From: Pholiota molesta
Taxonomy: Eukaryota; Basidiomycota; Agaricomycetes; Agaricales; Strophariaceae
NCBI GenBank assembly: GCA_014925825.1
Contig: JACGCK010000025.1
Location: 1-64,000 of the forward strand
DNA length: 64,000 bases
Reading direction: 5' to 3'
The notes beneath the pieces are model-generated. The model searched no databases. It had not been told where the DNA came from and worked only from the letters and a program-made list of their open reading frames with translations. Position numbers and translations under genes: made by a program. Below are positions 28,104 through 41,007 of the stretch, in pieces. Position 1 is the first letter of the stretch. Every line of letters starts with the position of its first letter.

Positions 28104-31100
28104 TTGGATGGTCACCACCAGTGGCATCATCCATGAGGACATCATTACCGGTGGCTGACAATGATGCACCGGCGATATCTAAATCACCTAGTTGCACATT
28201 TGAATCCCCCAAATCCTCTTGATGATCCAAAAATGACGGAATAGTGTGCTGGGTCGGCGGTGGGGACACATGGATGGTGGGAGATCCTGGCTCATCGATA
28301 CCGGTGCCGGCGCTACCCATGTCATCGCTTTGGACTAACAAGTCGCCCGCCAAGGAACCATCTGGCAATGATAAATTGTAACCAGAATGACCAGTGATAT
28401 GGCCACCACTGGAGGCCAGGGAGATAACCTCATCTTTGGTTAAGGTCTCACCCATAGTCCACTTGTGGTGGGGAGGGTCTGCTGGTGACAACAAACTGCG
28501 ATTGAGGGTTTCCCTTGCAAGTTGCCGAACTTGGCGACTAGAGCGTGCCGTCTCCGAGTCCCCAGACATTACTGGAAGTACAGCTGGTGGGGCGGTGTCG
28601 GCTTCTTTGCGGAGGGCCTCCTCATATAGTACAAAGCTAGCAGTGGCCTGGCGGGTGTGAACTTCCATATTTGCCTTTTTTGATGCAATGAGCGCTGAGG
28701 ATAATTGCTTCATAGTTTGTACCTTTGCAACGAGTGCTGTTACAAGGGCATGATTTGGTTCGCAGGAGGAACATGATGTCGAGCCGGCGGAAGTTTGGAC
28801 GGCTGGTATCGGCTGGATGACAAGTTTTGGAACACGTTGTCCACCTCTTTTGTAGTGCCTTCCGGTGATACTTCAAACAATCGTCTATAGTCCCATGCCC
28901 CATGATGACATCGGGCCTTGTGGTTCCATTCCACCATGTGAATGCATATGAGTCAACCACCCTCCCAAATTCTTCAATGTCGGTGCCAGCTTCAATTATT
29001 TGACAAAGTCCGAGGTCGAGAGGAATTCGCTTGCCGCCGGTGTCAGAGAATGTTCCTAAGCTATCTGCTAGGGACCGAACCACCAAGGGGATCTCTACCA
29101 CAATGCCAGCAGAGGCAGCCAATCCTACATAAGACATCACAAAGAGCTAAATGGGAGTAAGAAAAATGTTGTAAAACATAGCATCAATCACACAATACAA
29201 ACCAGTTCATCGTGGAGGGAATGTTGCTGCCATTCGTGTTGCTTGCCGGAGGCGTTGATGGCGGCAAGAATGGTGCGGAAACGCGACTCGCCATAGTAGA
29301 TCATTTCCTGCAACTTGGCATGCCATTCCTGATTGGATCCAAGTTGAGTTTGCAGTGGGTTAAAAGCTTGAATAGAACGTTGAGCCATGAAAAAATCACA
29401 GATATGATGGTGGTACGTGATATAGATCGATAAGCTTTAGGCCATGGAAGTTGTGGGACAACACTCGATGTACATAATTAAAGCGGAGATTTATAATTAC
29501 TGAAGCTACTTCTGAATGCACAATCCGCAATGATGGCCAGTTGTCTCCACGTGACTGCTTGCCGCCGGGCATATGCAGCAGCACCAGGGAGGGGTTGCCG
29601 ACCATGTGTGAGACTTGTTTCTGCACCAGCGACCCAGAAATTACTTTTATGAAGGAAGTAGCGCACAGTCCATTCCATTTCATACCAGACCAACATTCGT
29701 TCCTCTGTCCACCGGTGGAGTTGTGCACGGGCCCGAAGCCAATGCACCCGCCGAACTTAACACACTTAGCATATGAGCAAGACAATGAAAACATTTCACA
29801 TACATTCCAATTGGGTTGCAGGGTCGGCTTCATCATCTGCCATGGGACCGACACGTTCAGTAACGGACTGCCAAATCCAAGAGAGCTTCAGTTTAGTTGA
29901 ACCCGGCAGATTTGGCTCTAACACTGCTGTGCTGCACTTTGTATCATCTTTAGTCAGGTTCTGAAAGTGTTGAAGTGTAGCGGCGTCAGCACCAAGTGCT
30001 ACAAGCCGGGACTGACATCGGGTATAAACCTGAGAAAGGAATGACAATGCCTTTTCCATTTCTTTTAGGACAGCCCTTCCCCGGGTGCGGACATCTTTTC
30101 TGGGGGCTTCTCTAACTTGTTCAGTCCAGCGAAAGGACATGTTAGCGACAAGGTCCCGAATCTGGTTCAGTTCCAATATTGCCTGATTTTTGCGGACTTG
30201 CAACTCCATCTTTCGATATGCAGCCGGTGCATTGCCATTCGACGGAAGGCACAGATCAACATCTTCCTCCGGGGTGCCATCAGCTTCATCTTCCACCGGT
30301 GCCGGGGATGACACATTTGCTTCATCATGAAGATCATCCCAATTGGCTAGGTTGTCCTTTATGCCACCGGCGTACTGGGCATTGATTTCAAAAACACCGG
30401 CAGCAATTTGAAGTTTATGCAACCTCGTCAGTAATGGTGTTAATGCATCTCGCAGTTTTTGAACTTGATTCATGTCCGCATCGCGTTGATCACGCTTCCC
30501 ACAACGGATGAGATATTGAATCTCAAGTCTGGATAATAAATAAGATGGCAATTTAAGGAGAAAACATTAAAAACAACTGACTGTTTCTCCTCTACCGTAA
30601 TTGAAAATTCAAGCCAATCTTTAATGGTAGGGTCACCGGTGACTGGTTCCAGTGTTGAAAGATTGCCATTGAACCCAGAAATTCTTGCACAATAGATGTC
30701 CATCACAGCGGGATCCTCCAAGCGTTCATGCTCTGCTTTCAGAATCTCCATATTCCACATGGCAATGGCGTCTTTTCCGGCAGCATTGGATATGTCGTTG
30801 AAATATTTCTCTGTTTGTCTCACTGTTGTGCAAGCTTCCTCGTGCCATCGGCAAAGATAGTTGGCTATGCTCAAAGCTTTTTTGTGGTTGGAGTCACAAG
30901 CATGATCATCCAGCACTTCTGCGCGATGTGCCAAGGTAGCAGTTCGGACAGTAGGAGAAATCGAATTTAAAGTGGACCACAAGGACTCCAAAATTTCACC
31001 ACTAACAATGCCAGTGCCGGGAATTAAAGAAGAAGCATAGCGGAAGAAGCATTGATCTTTGTGCGCATGCACATGGAACAGTCCGATTGCCCGGTCCAAT

Positions 31101-31855
31101 TCGAGGCCCTGAGGTAGTTTGCCTTTAAGGCGCTCTTTAAGGTGAACAAAATATTGGCAAGCAATATCGTACATCAGCATAGCACCCTGTTCAGGTTCAA
31201 CGCCTGTGGTTTTGAGTGCTTGCAAGAATGCAAAGTCAATATTTTTTTGCTGCTCCCCCTTGAACAAATCCACAAGTGCATTCGGCACATAACATCCATG
31301 CCGGGCACATGCAATGGATGCCTTCCCAGTGCGATCACAGCATGATGAACCAATGAGGGCATTGATGATAGCCCGGAATGTGTTCTCACAAGGTGCTTTC
31401 TGTGCAACTGGTACCAATTAGATAAGCAGAGCAATATAGCACTAGCTTAAAATCACATACTGTGAACATCTCCATTGCCTGGGCAAGGAAGTCTTGGTAT
31501 TCTTGCCATTTGGGATCCATTCCACCGCCTTCCAACAGCCAGATATCATTGTCTCCATTTTTCTGCTTTACATGATCAGCTTTGAAGTTCCCATCTGCCA
31601 CAAATACACGCTGGTACACATATCTAGACAGAGGTCAGAATCTGCAAAACTCGAAACAAGATATTACATACCGGTTATTGTCACTCTTCCAATTGTCTCG
31701 GAGATTTTTTCCGGGTTGAGGACAAGCTGGACAATAATTTGCCAACTCGCCAGCATCCACATTCATAGGATCTTTTCCATTATGCCCAAAACCTGCACCT
31801 CTTAACTTCTTCATCCAACGCCACAAATGCCCCAGACGTCAAAATTCCCGATATA

Positions 31856-32761
31856 TAGTGAATGACACGGGTAACCCATGGGTACCAGGAGGCCGACCCG
31901 TACCCCTACCCGCGAAAAACCGTACCCGCGAGCATGGGTAGGGGTTTCGGCGGGTTTGGGTAGTGGGTGTGACGGGTTTCGAGGGTCTCAAAACCCGCCT
32001 GGGTCAGGGCCATGGGTGAGCTCCTTCAAGCGTCTGCATACCACAGAGGCTGCAATTGCAGCACTCGTTGTGTATGCAGACGGCTGACGAGCCGCCCTGG
32101 TACCATCCTCTGTCCTCGTCTGCATTGTCCACAGCTGGCATCGTCGTTGTCGAGTTGTTGGCGGCATCCGCCATGCCATCCGCCGTCATTGCGCTGTCCG
32201 CTGTCGTTGTGCGTCCGCTGGGTGGTCGTCATGCTGGTGTCAGGGGATGGGTTGTGAATGGGCAGGGCTGTCGCTGTCGGCAACCATGGTAGATGGGGGG
32301 TGGGAGTGGCGCACACTGTCGCCGTCGCCAGCCGTATCCTGCAAGGGGGGAGTTTGAGATGGGGGTGGATGAAACGGACGTCACGGACTTGGGGCGCACC
32401 TGTTGGATCTCCCGCTCCTGGGTCTTCCCTTTGCTCTCCAGCCCCCATTTCCTTCGTCTCCTGACGTCCTCGGTCGTCGTCGTCCACTATCTAGCCGGCC
32501 CACATCCCTTATTGAAGGGGAGGGGCACGCGGCCGTGAGGAAGGGTGGAGAAATCGAAATCAACGAAGTTGTTTCGTTGATTTCGATTTAAATCTCCGCT
32601 TTAATCGAACCACATTGGGCGGCCCGCGAGTGGCCGCGCACCCGCGCGACCCGTGACTGGGGGTACGGGTTGAGGCTGGGTGAGGAAACCAGACCCCAAC
32701 CCGTACCCGGCAAACCCACGGCTCAAACCCGCACGGGTTTGAAAACCCATGTCAATCACTA
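31856..32761 (+). mobile_element. hAT-like non-autonomous element, GC-rich family, copy D
   Basis: 906 bp, ends TAGTGAATGACACGGGT and, inverted, TAGTGATTGACATGGGT. Exact 8-bp duplication CCGATATA (31848-31855 and 32762-32769). Subterminal regions are full of GGGTACGGGT-like units. It interrupts exon 2 of the KDZ transposase between PDLYR and EF. Confidence 0.9.
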
Positions 32762-34377
32762 CCGATATAGATCGGGTACTGCGTCTGGTGCAACAGGGTT
32801 TGACAACCGCCGGAGCAACTGATAGAACTGATATGATGATGCTTTAAGTTCAAGGTTGCACAACCGGAAGTACCGGAGTAATTGATCAGTGAACAATGTT
32901 CGCATGGTATGGAAACTTGTAGGCCACAGTTGGCATGCGATCAGGTCAAGTGGAAGTTGGGTGTCACCGTGGCACCAGCAGCCCACCATGGCAATATGAT
33001 GAATGCCATTTGTGTGCATGACCCGCACATATGCATTTTGGAATGCATCTGCACGTGGAAATGGCCCTGATGACTCTGCATGTGGTACCGGCGCCGGTGA
33101 GTATGTTTGTGCTATATCACCGGGAGTCATATTGAACTCCCCAGCTGTCGGGAGATATCGTGGAACATTTGTCACTTCAGTTTCCACATCGCACACAGAG
33201 TCTGTATCATCATCGCAAGGTTCCTCGAACAGATCTTCATGTTGGTTGCCTGCATGAAATTCGTCCAATTTTGCCCAGAATGCTTCATCTTCCATAGCTT
33301 CATCGCCGGCATCCGGAGGACGGATCTCTTGGGTACCGGTGTCATCCCCCATTGCCCAATCTGTTTCCTCCTCCGTTATAGGATTCGATGACATATTACC
33401 CCCCTTTGTTGCTTCTGCAAGAAGTGCTTGCTGCTCTGCGTCATCTGTCGGATGCCGGGCCTGTTCCAGAAATTGTTGTTGAGTGCGGAGGAGATCACAC
33501 AGAGGTTTGCCTTCGTAATGTTGAACGAGGACATATGCACCAACCTCCCATAATTCTGCCTTTCGAAAATAGGTTCCCGTCCATCGTTGGATTAAATGAA
33601 ACGGATTGTCAACATGGAGATGGTGCATGCATCTGCGACAGACTGGCTGAGAAAAGCTGCAATCGATGCACCTCCACACGGCGTAATGTTGAGTGCAATT
33701 AGAACATAGCACATGCATCGAAGGCAAGGCTTCACGAGATAAGGACGCTTGCAGGAAAGCATCTGCACGTTGAACAAATTCCAGTACATAGTCCCGTGAA
33801 GTCTAATGATACACACATGTCAGTTGGGTTTATTGCAGGATGCTTGGAGTTGAAACCTTCTGTGCTCGAGAATGCATGTCTGGTGGATTATCCACTGGCA
33901 TGTCACTGAGATCAGTTGGAAAATCATCTAGCGGGATGTTCTGAATAAATCCAGAGGGTGGGTTTGATGTCCCAGCTACTTTGGATGGATTTATTGCAGA
34001 CATTGGCCCATCCAAAGCCACCTTCACTTTTGTCGCTTTCATCTTCCCCTTCTTTGTTGTTCTGATCTCTGTTTTAAATGTAATGCCATGGGCAGCATCA
34101 ACATCTGTTTCCCATAAGGTTTTTCGTTTTTTGCCTCTCTTGGTAGACTGAACGAGTACAATGCGACTCATTGTGGAGGAACGGAGGGGTAATGGGAGGA
34201 CAGAAGGGGTGAATGTATTTTCATCTCGACACCTACCTCATGTTTTCCTCATGTTTCTAACTGAACAATTAATTCTCGCCATATAATATTGCCTCATGCC
34301 TACCATGTGGCCCCCCATGACCAATAAAATATAAATAAGATGTGTGGTCGTATGCCCATGCACTGATTTTCCTCCCA

Positions 34378-36824
34378 ATGTCCACCCCACAGGAGGAGGC
34401 CATGCATGAAGAGCATTCTGAAAAGCCACAAAATGAAGCACGTCCTGACAAGCGACAAAGAGTTTACGATACCAATGAACGGAAATTTATCGATCCTTTC
34501 AAAGAGGAATACCTCAAGGCAGAGAATAAGGATCAACGCCGCAACATTGCTATTACTAAAATACTCACCCCATTGTTCAAATATTGGAGCAAGGAAGGAA
34601 AGATGCCAACTGTAGAGGTGGAAGCAGTGGTGCGTATTCAATATGTTCTGAACGGTACCTATGAATGTTACTGGTGCCTATGAATGGCACCGGTACCCAT
34701 GAATGGTACCGGTAATTATATTATAATTTGCTAACATGTTAATATACATAGGAACTCATGAAATGGATCCGCAATAATTGGCGCTTGTCTCGCGCGGACA
34801 AGCCAGTCCCATTAGTGGTAAAACGGTCAGAGGTACTTTGGTTGAATCACAGAGAAGAGGTCTTCGAAGAGATAGCTACCTTACTTGGGGTACCAAAAGC
34901 GGACACCAGTACACCAGGATGGTTTCCAAAGCATATGAAAGCATTAGGCAACATACTTGCACGGAAGACTGAAGAAGAACTGAATGCATTTGACCGGGAA
35001 TGTGAAAAAATAGCAGTAGAAGGGTATACAAAAGAGCAGAAAATCCAGTGTGTATGCCGGCACTGGTAATTAACATTGAATCCTCACCGGCTGCTTGTTT
35101 AGGTATGCTGAAAAATATGGGATGAAGCGCTTCGATAAAGTTGCCACGGTGCACTACAAAGAAATGGGTTTGCTTACCATTTCCTTTGTTGCCCGGCCTA
35201 CAGATGATGGTGCATTGGCTGTGCAACTGTGAGTGCCGCTGGGTGTTTTGAAGATAACTTCCGGTGTCCAATATGTTGAATATTTATGTTATAGACACGA
35301 CAGGATTGGGAAGCAGCTTGGGGTTCCTGATGCATCCTTTGAAGGCATGTATGGCGGACCGGTTCTTCACATGAAAAAAATGCTCTTTGAGTATGTATAT
35401 TAAAACAATTCAAACTATGTTGGCAGGCGGGCCCTCCAGAATGGCCGGTGTACCGGTGGTAGACCTAAAATCCAGTGTTAGACTAACAAATGAGGGATAT
35501 CCCACACTACTACCTCATTACATACCAAGAGACACCAACAAGAGAGATCTCGAGCAACTTCTACGCGTCTATTTGCGCTATCATTACAGTGAGTATGATT
35601 ATAGTACTTTTTGAGATACCACGGATGATTGATATATATGCTCCAGAGCTGGCTACCGGTGGCCGGGCCAAACAGCCACCCTATGGCAAGCTGAAAGAAA
35701 ACACACCGACCTACATACAATCCCAATTTCTGCCATCCGGTATCACCATTGATGACCCCAGGAATATGATCAAGGAAGACATTATATCATTCTTGGAGCA
35801 TATTCAAGAACGAGCGAAGACGGAAGAAATCAGCCAAGTCTTTTGTTTCCATAATATACAGACATCGCGGGGAGTTGCTAAATCCAAGTATCCCGATGAG
35901 AAAGTACCGGAGGATGCAGAACCAGTTACTCCGAAGAAAAAAACAAGAAAAGATCAAAAAAGAAAAACCATGTGCGGGAGGAGACCGAGGCAGGACTCTT
36001 GAAGCTGGTATAGCACTTTCCAAGCAACAAGTTTATATATGACTGATGCAATCACATAGAATGAGAATCTAGAAAATACCGGCAATGCTAGTTGGGCCAT
36101 GGGGACCATTGACTTTAGTAGCCCCGGTGGCAGTAACAATCACTACCCAACACCGGCTGCCTCATCCCCAGTCCCCGGCCCATCTGCGCAAGCTTCCTTG
36201 CATCCTCCTGAATTCCAACATGTTTATGATCCAAGTCTAGAAGGGCTGGCTTATCATCCAAAACCAAGGCTCCCACCAAGCCCAGCACCCTCTGATGCAC
36301 ATGAGAAGCAAATAGAAAATGGTCAAATGGAGGGTGGGATACAGTCAAGCAGTAATGCTCAAGGGGGTGCAGAGGAACCGGTGGCGGCAGATAATACCGG
36401 TGGACCCCAACGGAAAGGTGGCAGGCGACCATTACCGGTGGAAAAGGCTAGTGAGGAACCGGTGGCACCCGATAACACCGGTGGACCAAAACGGAAAGGT
36501 GGCAGGTGACCGTTACCGGTGGAAAAGGCTAGTGAGGAACCGGTGGCACCCGATAACACCGGTGGACCAAAATGGAAAGGTGGCAGGCGACCGTTACCGG
36601 TGGGGCAACCAGTGGAAGCTCTACATGCAGATACCAGCAATCCAAATCACAAAGGCAAACCTGTAAAGGGACGTCATAAGAAGGTGGCGATAGCTGTTGA
36701 GCCCTTGGTAGAGGAGGGTACAATGGCAGTTACCCAAGGAGAACATGCTCCAGCATCCGAAGATGCAAGTGGGTGCATCTGCAGCAAACGAGCCATCAAG
36801 GCTCCGAGCAGACTTAACTTGTAA
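34378..36824 (+). pseudogene. Resident gene of unknown family (KDZ-associated), with a nonsense codon
   Basis: ATG at 34378. Exons 34378-34629, 34752-35047, 35103-35228 and 35295 to about 35391 join in frame: MSTPQEEAMHEE; WIRNNWRLSRADKP; EVLWLNHREEVFEEIATLLG; YAEKYGMKRFDK; HYKEMGLLTISFVARP; HDRIGKQLGVPDASFEGMYG. The exons from 35400 to 35630 are ambiguous because two frames are open. The last long exon holds IDIYAPELATGGR and LPSGITIDDPRNM, a basic Lys/Arg stretch, then an 81-bp tandem repeat. In the second repeat GGCAGGCGA has become GGCAGGTGA, a stop at 36507-36509. The frame continues after it to TAA 36822-36824. I recognise the family only as an uncharacterised protein common in Agaricomycete genomes; function unknown. 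Confidence 0.65.
36372..36605 (+). repeat. 81-bp coding tandem repeat (27 residues), three copies
   Basis: Units start at 36372, 36453 and 36534 with GAGGAACCGGTGGC. Each codes EEPVAPDNTGGPKRKGG-like sequence and holds three ACCGGT motifs, concentrating that palindrome. Confidence 0.85.
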
Positions 36825-36993
36825 ATAATGTTCTCTCAAATTATTATTCTCTCATTGCGTCTCCCAAAAATATATCGATGACCGGTAAGACTATATACAA
36901 GAGGGTGGGCAGGTACAAAAGATGTGCAAGAACTCCCAAAAAATATGAACTACAAAAAATATTTTGCCAAAACAACCGGGCCCCGGTGATCTA

Positions 36994-39900
36994 CTAAATG
37001 TCCATGTCCGAACCATCATTATTGGTGGTGAAACGCGGGGAGCGGCGAAGAATTGCAGCTGGATCTCCACGTGGTGTGCATGAGCGGCGTGGAACATGAA
37101 GGTGTTCACCAGGATTGGATGCCGGGGCGGGAGTCAGATGGGCTGGTGCAAACAAGAGCGATGAAGTCGGAGGCAGGACGCTGCCAGTGATAGGGGAGGG
37201 TCTGGACTCCGCTGCAGGTGGCAGTGATGAGAGCGGTGACGACTGAGGGGATTGATGTGTGGTTGACTGTGCTGGCGCTGGAGAAGACGTATGTGCAGGG
37301 ACACCATCTTGCTCTGGCACCGGAGGCTGCGTTGTCATCGGAGAAGACAGTCCATGCACAGACTCCGGCATCGGAGATCTCTCACTCGCCACATTGATGG
37401 GGGTGCCATCTGCGGCAGCAACCTCCTGCATAGACCCTGGGACCGGAGCAGAATACAATGTTGTGGCCACCTGTTCGGTGTCTTGAGAATTCACAGGGGT
37501 TGGAGGAATGAGGTTGATGTTGGGCGGAGGGATGCCCATGTTGGTGGCTGCAGGCAATGTGACGTCCGGTGGATCCAAGTTCATGGTGTTGGTGTCAGCA
37601 CTGACAGGGGCCTCGACAGGGGCCTCCATTGAAATGTCATTTAGCGCAAGAGCTGGCCCATCAGGGGCGGGCGCCAGTGTCTTCTCAGACAGCGGACCCC
37701 GGTGCTCCGGAGGCCTCTCATCGTGCATTGCACTGTTACCTGGGGCACCGGGGGCCACTGTCTGGGCGCAGGCCAGTGCCATCTTCAGACGCGCGATGAT
37801 TTCGTCCTTCGACTCTTCCTCAGCGTCTGAGTCTAGTAAGATTGGTCCTTGCCAAGGGGGTGGTGTCCGGGCTTCGACCTTCAAGTGCATGAGCTCCTCT
37901 GCAATGGTCTGTGCCAATGCGCGTGGAGTCAACGCGGGATTGACGGGCTCGTGCTCTTCGTCCTCAAAGCCATAGTTGTTCCCGTAATAGGGGGCTCTCC
38001 CGGCTCCGCCAGTTCCAAGCCACCAGTGTCCATAGCTGTCATACATCTCACGTGCCTTAGGCCGGTTCAACCTCGGTGCTGGGAACACCCTACCATTGAG
38101 CTTGTGCTCAAGCGCGCTCACACGGTCGATGAGTGAGCTGAGTTGTAGGAAGTGCTCCGCCTCCATATCAGCAAAGTGGAGGAATAGGTCACGACATAGG
38201 CGCCGTGACTTGAGGACTTCAGCACGGAGCTCATTGAAGATGACGGGAAGGGAAGAGGTGCGCTGGTCCAGCAGGCTTTGATTGGTCTGGATCATCTCCT
38301 GCCACCGCTCAAACTCCTCCAAAGGGACAAAACAGGGGCGGTTTGATGGACCAGCGGTGGATGGACCAGCAGTCTGCTCCCAAATGGGGTGTGTCAGTTG
38401 GGGCACTGCCTCCGATATGATGTGTGGAATGGCATGGGGGTCTATAATCTGTTAGGTACCGGTATGTAATGCTAATGAGACAACTTACCAGTGAATTCAT
38501 CCATCAAGTCATCGTCCGTTACCGGTGGGCTGTATATGGCTTGAAACAGTTCTCAGCTACCGGTAACGCCACTGCCACAGATTACAGGCATACCTTTCTG
38601 TTTGCCTTTGCTTTTTGCCTGAGCTACCAGCACCAGTGTGTTCTCGGATTCCGTCACCGGTGGGGATTCTATAGCTTCAAACAAGTTGTCAGCTACCGGT
38701 AAGCGAATGCCACAGCTTACAGCCAGCTTACCTTTTGCTTTGCATTTTCCTTTTGGGTCACCTACCAGCGCCAGTGCATTCGGTCTGACGGCCTGAGAGG
38801 CTCCTGCCCGCATCTCCTGGCTCACTTGAAATGATGTCCGTCAGCTACCGGTGCACGCCCCAGCAAAGACAAAGCTTACCTTGTGCTTTCCTTTTGCCAG
38901 CTTTCGATGATCCTGCCGGTGGGTTGTTACCTGCAGTGGAGGGCTCACCAGTCGCCGGTGGACCAGTCGCCGGTGGAAGTCGGAGCGCCGGTGTTGTGAC
39001 TATCTCTTCCTCTTCCTCTGGCTCTTCATCTTCGTCTTCATCTTCGTCTTCCTCTTCCACTTCCTTGTCCCAATCACGCGGGCCACCAATGATCTTCCCG
39101 TTGACTGGTCTAGCCAGCAAGAAGATCCCTGTACACTGTCATCGCCGGTCCCAGGGCCCGGTGTGGGCTTGCTCTTCACCTTCCCTGGCTTCGAAGGTTT
39201 GCCACTTTCATCGTCGGTGTCGTCGTCTTCAGCGGCTGTCGCACTTTTGGCCATTTTGACTTTTGTGGCGGTACCGGCGCCGGTGTCACTGTCTACAATC
39301 ATTGCCACACTTTTGACCTTTTTTTTGTTTTTTGGCGACAATGGCACCCTTCGGATCTACCGCACTTTTGACCTTTTTCGGTTTTTTGGCGACAACGGCG
39401 CCCTTCGGAACTACCTTGCCCTCATCCTTTGCCTGATTCCACTGCTTTCTTGTCCGGTGGCAGGACATCTTGAGTTTTCTGCAGTGTTCACATGGCGGCC
39501 GGCGTGGGCCGGCCACAAGGCATTCTTGCTGCATCACTTGGCACCGAATGCATGCCGGGACCCACTTTCCATCAACCGCTTGCCGGTGATCACCATCGAC
39601 GATGTGGGACGGAAGCTCCTGGTTGTCCTCTTTCTTCGGACGCTTCCGGTCCTGGGCTTCCTTCCCTTTTCCCGTCTCCTCACCGGTATCTTCCTTTGGG
39701 TTGTACTCTCCCTTGTCATCCGTTGGACGTCCACGCTTTCTTTTTGGCGGTACCGGTGCTGGATCGATGTTCATCTTTGTTGTTGGGGTCGGATCGATTG
39801 TGGTCACCGGTTTTGGAGGGGTTGGATCGACATCCATCATGCCTGCCGGGGGCTCAATGGACATTCTTGCCATCTGGTTGACAGGCGGGTGTGTTCCATG

Positions 39901-40757
39901 ACCGGAGGGTCCCGCCGCCGGTGTGGTCACGGTCACCATCTGACCGGAGGGTCCAGTCTTCTTGAGCTTCAAGGCGGCCTCTTCATCCTTCTCCCGTTGC
40001 CAACGTACTTTGGGGAGTTCCTTCATGTCGAGGACGGTGCCCGGTGGGTAAGGTATCATAGACTTATCTTTTGCCCAAGTCTTGTGTGCACCGTGAGGCG
40101 AAATGCGCAACGGTCTTTGTACCACTGGTTTTTTCTTTGCCTGGGGTTTTTTCGCCGGTTCTGTTGTCGAGACCGGTGTCGCTGCTGCTTTTGTTGACAC
40201 CGGGTTTGCCGGTGCTGTTGTTGACACCGGTTTTGCCGCCGCTGCTTTTGTTGAGACCAGTTTTGCTGCCGGTTGTTTGCTTGACACCAGTTTCATTGCC
40301 GGGGCTGCTGTTGACTTCGGTTTCTCCACCGTGGCTTTTTGGCCTTTGAGTGCGGACGTTGTTGGGTGATTGGCCTCAGCTGATCCAGATGGCCTACCCG
40401 CGGGGGGAAAGTCGTGGTTAGCGATGTCCTGTCGCATGAGTTCGAGGACATCGGGAAGTTATGTGCTGATTTTCATTGAGGAACCTCTCTGCAAAGGGTA
40501 GCCAGATGGACTTTTTGGCGAATACGGAACGGAGATGGGCATGATTGGCGTGTCGGAGGGTAAACAAAGTTGTCTGCAAGGAATGAATGTTGGGGTAGAG
40601 GGTATTCAGTTGAAAAACTCACGAATTCGGCCATTTGGGCCTTCACCATCCTCTCGACCTTGTCCTTTCCCTCTTGGACAGCGGTTTGAATGATCATTTC
40701 TAGGACGGCGATCCTGTGCGTCAGGTCCATGGGAGTGATCGAATGTGGGTTAGACAT
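36994..40757 (-). pseudogene. Resident Zn-cluster protein gene, frameshifted
   Basis: Minus strand, ATG 40757. Exon 1 (40757-40623) codes 45 residues, MSNPHSITPMDLTHRIAVLE and on, then a coiled-coil-like part from 40573 (LRSVFAKKSIW, FAERFLNENQH). Near 40454-40463 the frame slips by one: the reading LPDVLELMRQDIANHD continues only in another frame. Next come Ala/Pro/Lys-rich repeats (PVSTKAAA), then CIRCQ, CLVAG, CEHCRKLKMSC near 39520-39450, a six-cysteine binuclear-zinc-like cluster usual in fungal DNA-binding proteins. Downstream are acidic tracts, a set of repeated small exons and introns (about 38450-39000) and a last long exon of 38406-36994 (CFVPLEEFERWQEM, HFLQLSSLIDRVSALEHKLN, GHWWLGTGGAGRAPYYG). 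Treating all of this as one gene is an inference. Confidence 0.55.
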
Positions 40758-41007
40758 GGCGGAACAAGTGTTAGATGGTGGAAGACCAGAGTACGCGTAG
40801 GGAACTGGGGAGCGGAGGGAAGAACTTGACAAAAAGAAGAAGAGGGAAGAGGTTCGTGCATGAGAAGCATGTTCGAAATTAACCATAAGCACATGGTGTG
40901 ACATGAACGTGCATGGCGCCACGCGGGTCATGTGCCTCGCCAAACATATGGACATAATTCTAATGTTTACTGATCAGATATGATTATCTAGTCTCCCAAC
41001 CATCATC

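Larger units (their letters stand above)
26291..34171 (-). pseudogene. KDZ-superfamily transposase gene, interrupted
   Basis: Minus strand; ATG 34171, exon 1 to 33857, exon 2 from 33802. A Cys cluster (VLCSNCTQHYAVWRCIDC then VCRRC) near 33700-33600 is the CxC2-type zinc cluster of fungal KDZ transposases. Catalytic-region motifs are VFVADGNFKADH (about 31600), MLMYDIACQYFVHLKERL (about 31160), GLFHVHAHKDQCFFRYAS and GEILESLWSTLN (about 30990), then HWLRARAQLHRWTEER (about 29740). Further exons reach an acidic, disordered C-terminus with 49-residue repeats and stop at 26291. Breaks: a hAT-like insertion at 31856-32761 in exon 2, a TGA at 31841-31839 within REF-stop-RLGHLWRW, and a second hAT-like insertion at 27201-28103. 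With either insertion removed at its 8-bp duplication the frame continues. Internal exon borders below 30500 are partly inferred. Confidence 0.85.

Noticed and set aside
36372..36605. CRISPR-like array
   Set aside because: Direct 81-bp coding repeats without spacers, in a eukaryotic genome.
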